Of a stretch of DNA of 64,000 bases, positions 62,215 to 64,000 are shown piece by piece. This DNA comes from Salinispira pacifica (GTDB lineage: Bacteria > Spirochaetota > Spirochaetia > DSM-27196 > Salinispiraceae), in NCBI RefSeq assembly GCF_000507245.1, contig NC_023035.1, positions 1,837,501 to 1,901,500 on the forward strand, in the 5' to 3' direction. Numbering within the stretch: the first letter of the stretch is position 1; every line of letters begins with the position of its first letter. Both the position numbers and the translations under genes were made by a program. A model generated the notes under the pieces. The model had not been told where the DNA came from. It ran no database searches and worked only from the letters and a program-made list of their open reading frames with translations.

Positions 62215-63149
62215 TTGCTGCCGCCCCTTCCCTTTTTACGCCCTGCTCCGGGAGAGCGGCCTGTTCGGCTGGATCCATCCCGGTTCTCTGATCTACCGGG
62301 CTTTCCGGTTTTTTCGGGGGGGCCGGACTTCCCCGGTTTTGAGGGGTGGCCGGGCTTTCCCGGTTTTCCGGGTTTTCGGCCGGCTGAGCCGGAGCTTTTC
62401 CGGGGGCTGGATTTTGCAGGCCGCAGCTGTTTCTTTGCTTCCCGATGGAGGTTTTCAACCTCCGCCTTGGAAAGCTGACGGAATTTTCCTTCCTTGAGTA
62501 TTCCCAGCTTCAGCGGCCCGAATTCGGTACGGTGGAGACGGGTGACTTTCAGGTTTCCGTGAGAAAACACGTTCCGGATTTCACGGTTTTTTCCTTCCGC
62601 AAGATGCAGTACCACCTGACGGGGATTGATAAACTGAAATTTTTCCAGACGGTACAGCACTCCTTTAATCCGGACGCCTTCCAGCCATTCCTGTAGAAGT
62701 TCCCGGGGAATGGGTTCCTTGGTCTCTACGGTATACTGTTTAATCAGGCCGGACCGGGGATGGGATGCGCTGTGGGCGAAATCCCCGTCGTTTGTGAGCA
62801 GGAGAAGTCCGGTGCTCATAAAATCCAGGCGTCCTATGGTGAACAGACGCTGGGAAAAGGAATCCTGCACCAGATCCATTACTGTAGGTCTTCCCTCGGG
62901 GTCGTGGGCCGAGGAGATGAATCTGGCAGGCTTGTGGAGCATAAGATAGAGGTGTTCTTCTTCGGGGCTTACGCTTGTACCGTCGAAGCGAACCTTATCT
63001 GCGGGCTGCACCCGGTAGCCAGGTTCCCGGATCACTTTACCGTTCACCGTGACCCTTCCATCTTCAATTAATTCCGCGCTTTTGCGTCTGCTGGCAATAC
63101 CGCTTCGGCTTAGAAATACCTGCAGCCTGGGTTCTTCCTGTTGTTCCAT
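62211..63149 (-). CDS. rluB: 23S rRNA pseudouridine synthase (RluB/RsuA family) with basic tail
   Basis: 312 residues. N-terminal S4 domain (RLQVFLSRSGIASRRKSAELIEDG), then the catalytic core with RLDFMSTGLLLLTNDG (Asp nucleophile) and NREIRNVFSHGNLKVTRLHRTEFG. The last 75 residues form a very basic, Pro/Gly/Ser/Lys-rich tail with repeats like KPGKPGKPGHPSKPGK, absent from the family core. Modifies 23S (or 16S) rRNA. Starts where scpB ends. Confidence 0.92.
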   Translation of the reverse strand: MEQQEEPRLQVFLSRSGIASRRKSAELIEDGRVTVNGKVIREPGYRVQPADKVRFDGTSVSPEEEHLYLMLHKPARFISSAHDPEGRPTVMDLVQDSFSQRLFTIGRLDFMSTGLLLLTNDGDFAHSASHPRSGLIKQYTVETKEPIPRELLQEWLEGVRIKGVLYRLEKFQFINPRQVVLHLAEGKNREIRNVFSHGNLKVTRLHRTEFGPLKLGILKEGKFRQLSKAEVENLHREAKKQLRPAKSSPRKSSGSAGRKPGKPGKPGHPSKPGKSGPPEKTGKPGRSENRDGSSRTGRSPGAGRKKGRGGSK

Positions 63150-63697
63150 TACAATTCATCCTTATGCAGTTCGAACCGTGCCTGTTCCACTTCGTCGAGT
63201 TTCGGAAGATCTGCAATGCTGGAAAGACGGAACACTTTCAGAAACGTTCTGGTGGTGCCGAACTGGGTGGGTCGGCCGGGTGCATCTTTTTTGCCCACTT
63301 CCTGGATCAATTCTCTGTTCTGGAGAAGTTTGATCATGGAATCGGAGGAGACGCCCCGGATACTTTCTATCTCCCCCCGGGTTATGGGCTGACTGTAGGC
63401 AATGATGCTGAGAGTTTCCATTGCCGCTTTGGATAGCCTCTGAGTATTCTGTTTTCCGTAACGGTCTTTCAGGTTATTCCAAAGACTCTGCTTGGGTGTG
63501 AGCTGATAGGAGTCTCCCAGCCGCATTAATTCGATTCCCCGTTCTTCCTGGGTGTACAGCTCTTCCAGCTGCAGCAGAACGGCTGAAACCGCATCTTTCG
63601 AAAGTCCTGAGATTTTCGCAAGACTGCTTATGTGTACCGGGTCGGGTTCGAGAAACAGAATCGCTTCAAGCAGTGCTGTCTCAGTTTTCAACTTCAT
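63149..63697 (-). CDS. scpB: Segregation and condensation protein ScpB
   Basis: About 182 residues. Two winged-helix domains: ALLEAILFLEPDPVHISSLAK (N-terminal) and AMETLSIIAYSQPITRGEIESIRGVSSDSMIKLL with GRPTQFGTTRTFLKVF (C-terminal), the family's signature. With ScpA it forms the SMC-ScpAB complex. I chose ATG 63697 because it lies in the end of scpA (overlap) with a purine-rich site before it; ATG 63718 is an alternative. Confidence 0.94.
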   Translation of the reverse strand: MKLKTETALLEAILFLEPDPVHISSLAKISGLSKDAVSAVLLQLEELYTQEERGIELMRLGDSYQLTPKQSLWNNLKDRYGKQNTQRLSKAAMETLSIIAYSQPITRGEIESIRGVSSDSMIKLLQNRELIQEVGKKDAPGRPTQFGTTRTFLKVFRLSSIADLPKLDEVEQARFELHKDEL

Positions 63698-64000
63698 CCT
63701 CCCCTTCTCCTTTTTCATGACGGCGTATCCGGATATCACCAAAAAGAGTATTCTGGAAAATCCGAATCACCTTGAATTTTACCGATTCAAGAATGGCTAA
63801 AAACGCACAGATCACATCCATTATGGAATCGGGTCTGATGATGATATCGGTGAACCGGAATTCTTCCTGCTTTTCCAGAAGCTCCCTGATCAGCGTGAGC
63901 TTCTCGTTCACGCTCACTTCCTCATAGAGGTCGATGATCCTGTCGGGAGTAAGTCCCTTCATGAGGCTGGAAAAAGTTGTGAGCAGATCCCATACTTCCA
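63681..64000 (-). CDS. scpA: Segregation and condensation protein ScpA (5' end outside window)
   Basis: The C-terminal 106 codons of scpA run off the window end. The kleisin C-terminal winged helix is visible: TPDRIIDLYEEVSVNEKLTLIREL and IMDVICAFLAILESVKFKVI, followed by an acidic tail (GEGEDEVEN). The C-terminus docks on the SMC head. Together with smc (8-10.8 kb) and scpB the full condensin is encoded here. Confidence 0.9.
   Translation of the reverse strand, partial: EVWDLLTTFSSLMKGLTPDRIIDLYEEVSVNEKLTLIRELLEKQEEFRFTDIIIRPDSIMDVICAFLAILESVKFKVIRIFQNTLFGDIRIRRHEKGEGEDEVEN

Overview
The window looks like chromosome from a free-living spirochaete of the Spirochaetaceae (Spirochaeta/Salinispira-like; genus level is a guess). 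Reasons: a periplasmic-type flagellin (FlaB), a PUR-domain protein of the Borrelia BpuR type, a short SMC of the spirochaete kind, spirochaete-style lipoproteins and outer-membrane proteins, a CHASE2 adenylate cyclase and cyclic-nucleotide/c-di-GMP type signalling proteins. Base composition is close to 50% GC. Most of the window is dense housekeeping DNA; the clearest mobile element is a group II intron.

Layout. 1-6.2 kb, minus strand: a truncated response regulator with a degenerate GGDEF, an operon of outer-membrane-like protein, rmuC and a cNMP-binding protein, an old yellow enzyme, and tRNA-Gly. 6.3-12.8 kb: PUR-domain protein, superoxide reductase with rnhB (minus), smc, and envelope proteins including a lipoprotein that appears split. 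12.9-19.7 kb: a long plus-strand operon ffh-rpsP-khpA-rimM-trmD-rplS followed by a FliK-like protein, an FlhB C-terminal paralogue, a degenerate HD-GYP protein, YraN and a small protein; the order resembles the Bacillus rpsP-ylqC-rimM-trmD-rplS-ylqG-ylqH region. 20.6-22.5 kb: coaD, then rpmF-acpP-rnc. 22.6-25.0 kb (minus): a CCA-adding enzyme gene broken by a frameshift, and flaB with a strong terminator. 25.3-31.2 kb: thiamine pyrophosphokinase, a large spirochaete-type protein, HIT and SPFH-like proteins (minus), a membrane protein, aroH-type chorismate mutase and map.

31.3-33.7 kb: tRNA-Thr, tRNA-Tyr with its terminator, and a complete group II intron inserted exactly at the end of the terminator T-tract. 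33.8-39.5 kb: YkgJ-like and MBL-fold proteins, a small protein, and a 1353-residue barrel/FlgD-like-repeat/OmpA protein. 39.5-45.5 kb: a tandem array of Shine-Dalgarno-like repeats, then mltG-dnaG-rpoD and a zinc-ribbon coiled-coil protein with a very acidic tail. 45.5-52.7 kb: RNase P RNA, a TPR protein, then the elongasome operon mreBCD-mrdA-rodA. 52.7-64 kb, minus strand: mazG, a small membrane protein, then scpA-scpB-rluB-cmk-rpsA-sigma54 activator-TPR protein-CHASE2 cyclase-lipoprotein.

Themes. Translation, chromosome segregation (smc, scpA, scpB) and cell-wall elongation genes dominate. Several regulatory enzymes carry changed signature residues (GGDTF, HD to RD, GAFTDA, a DnaG zinc finger that keeps only one of four ligands). 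Three genes (PUR protein, coaD, TPR protein) have good sigma70-type promoters whose predicted start site falls on or a few bases before the ATG, with no ribosome binding site, which suggests leaderless mRNAs. The three tRNAs lack an encoded CCA, yet the CCA-adding enzyme gene is frameshifted. I do not see CRISPR arrays, prophage or a defence island. All functional calls are from reading the sequence; none was checked against a database.
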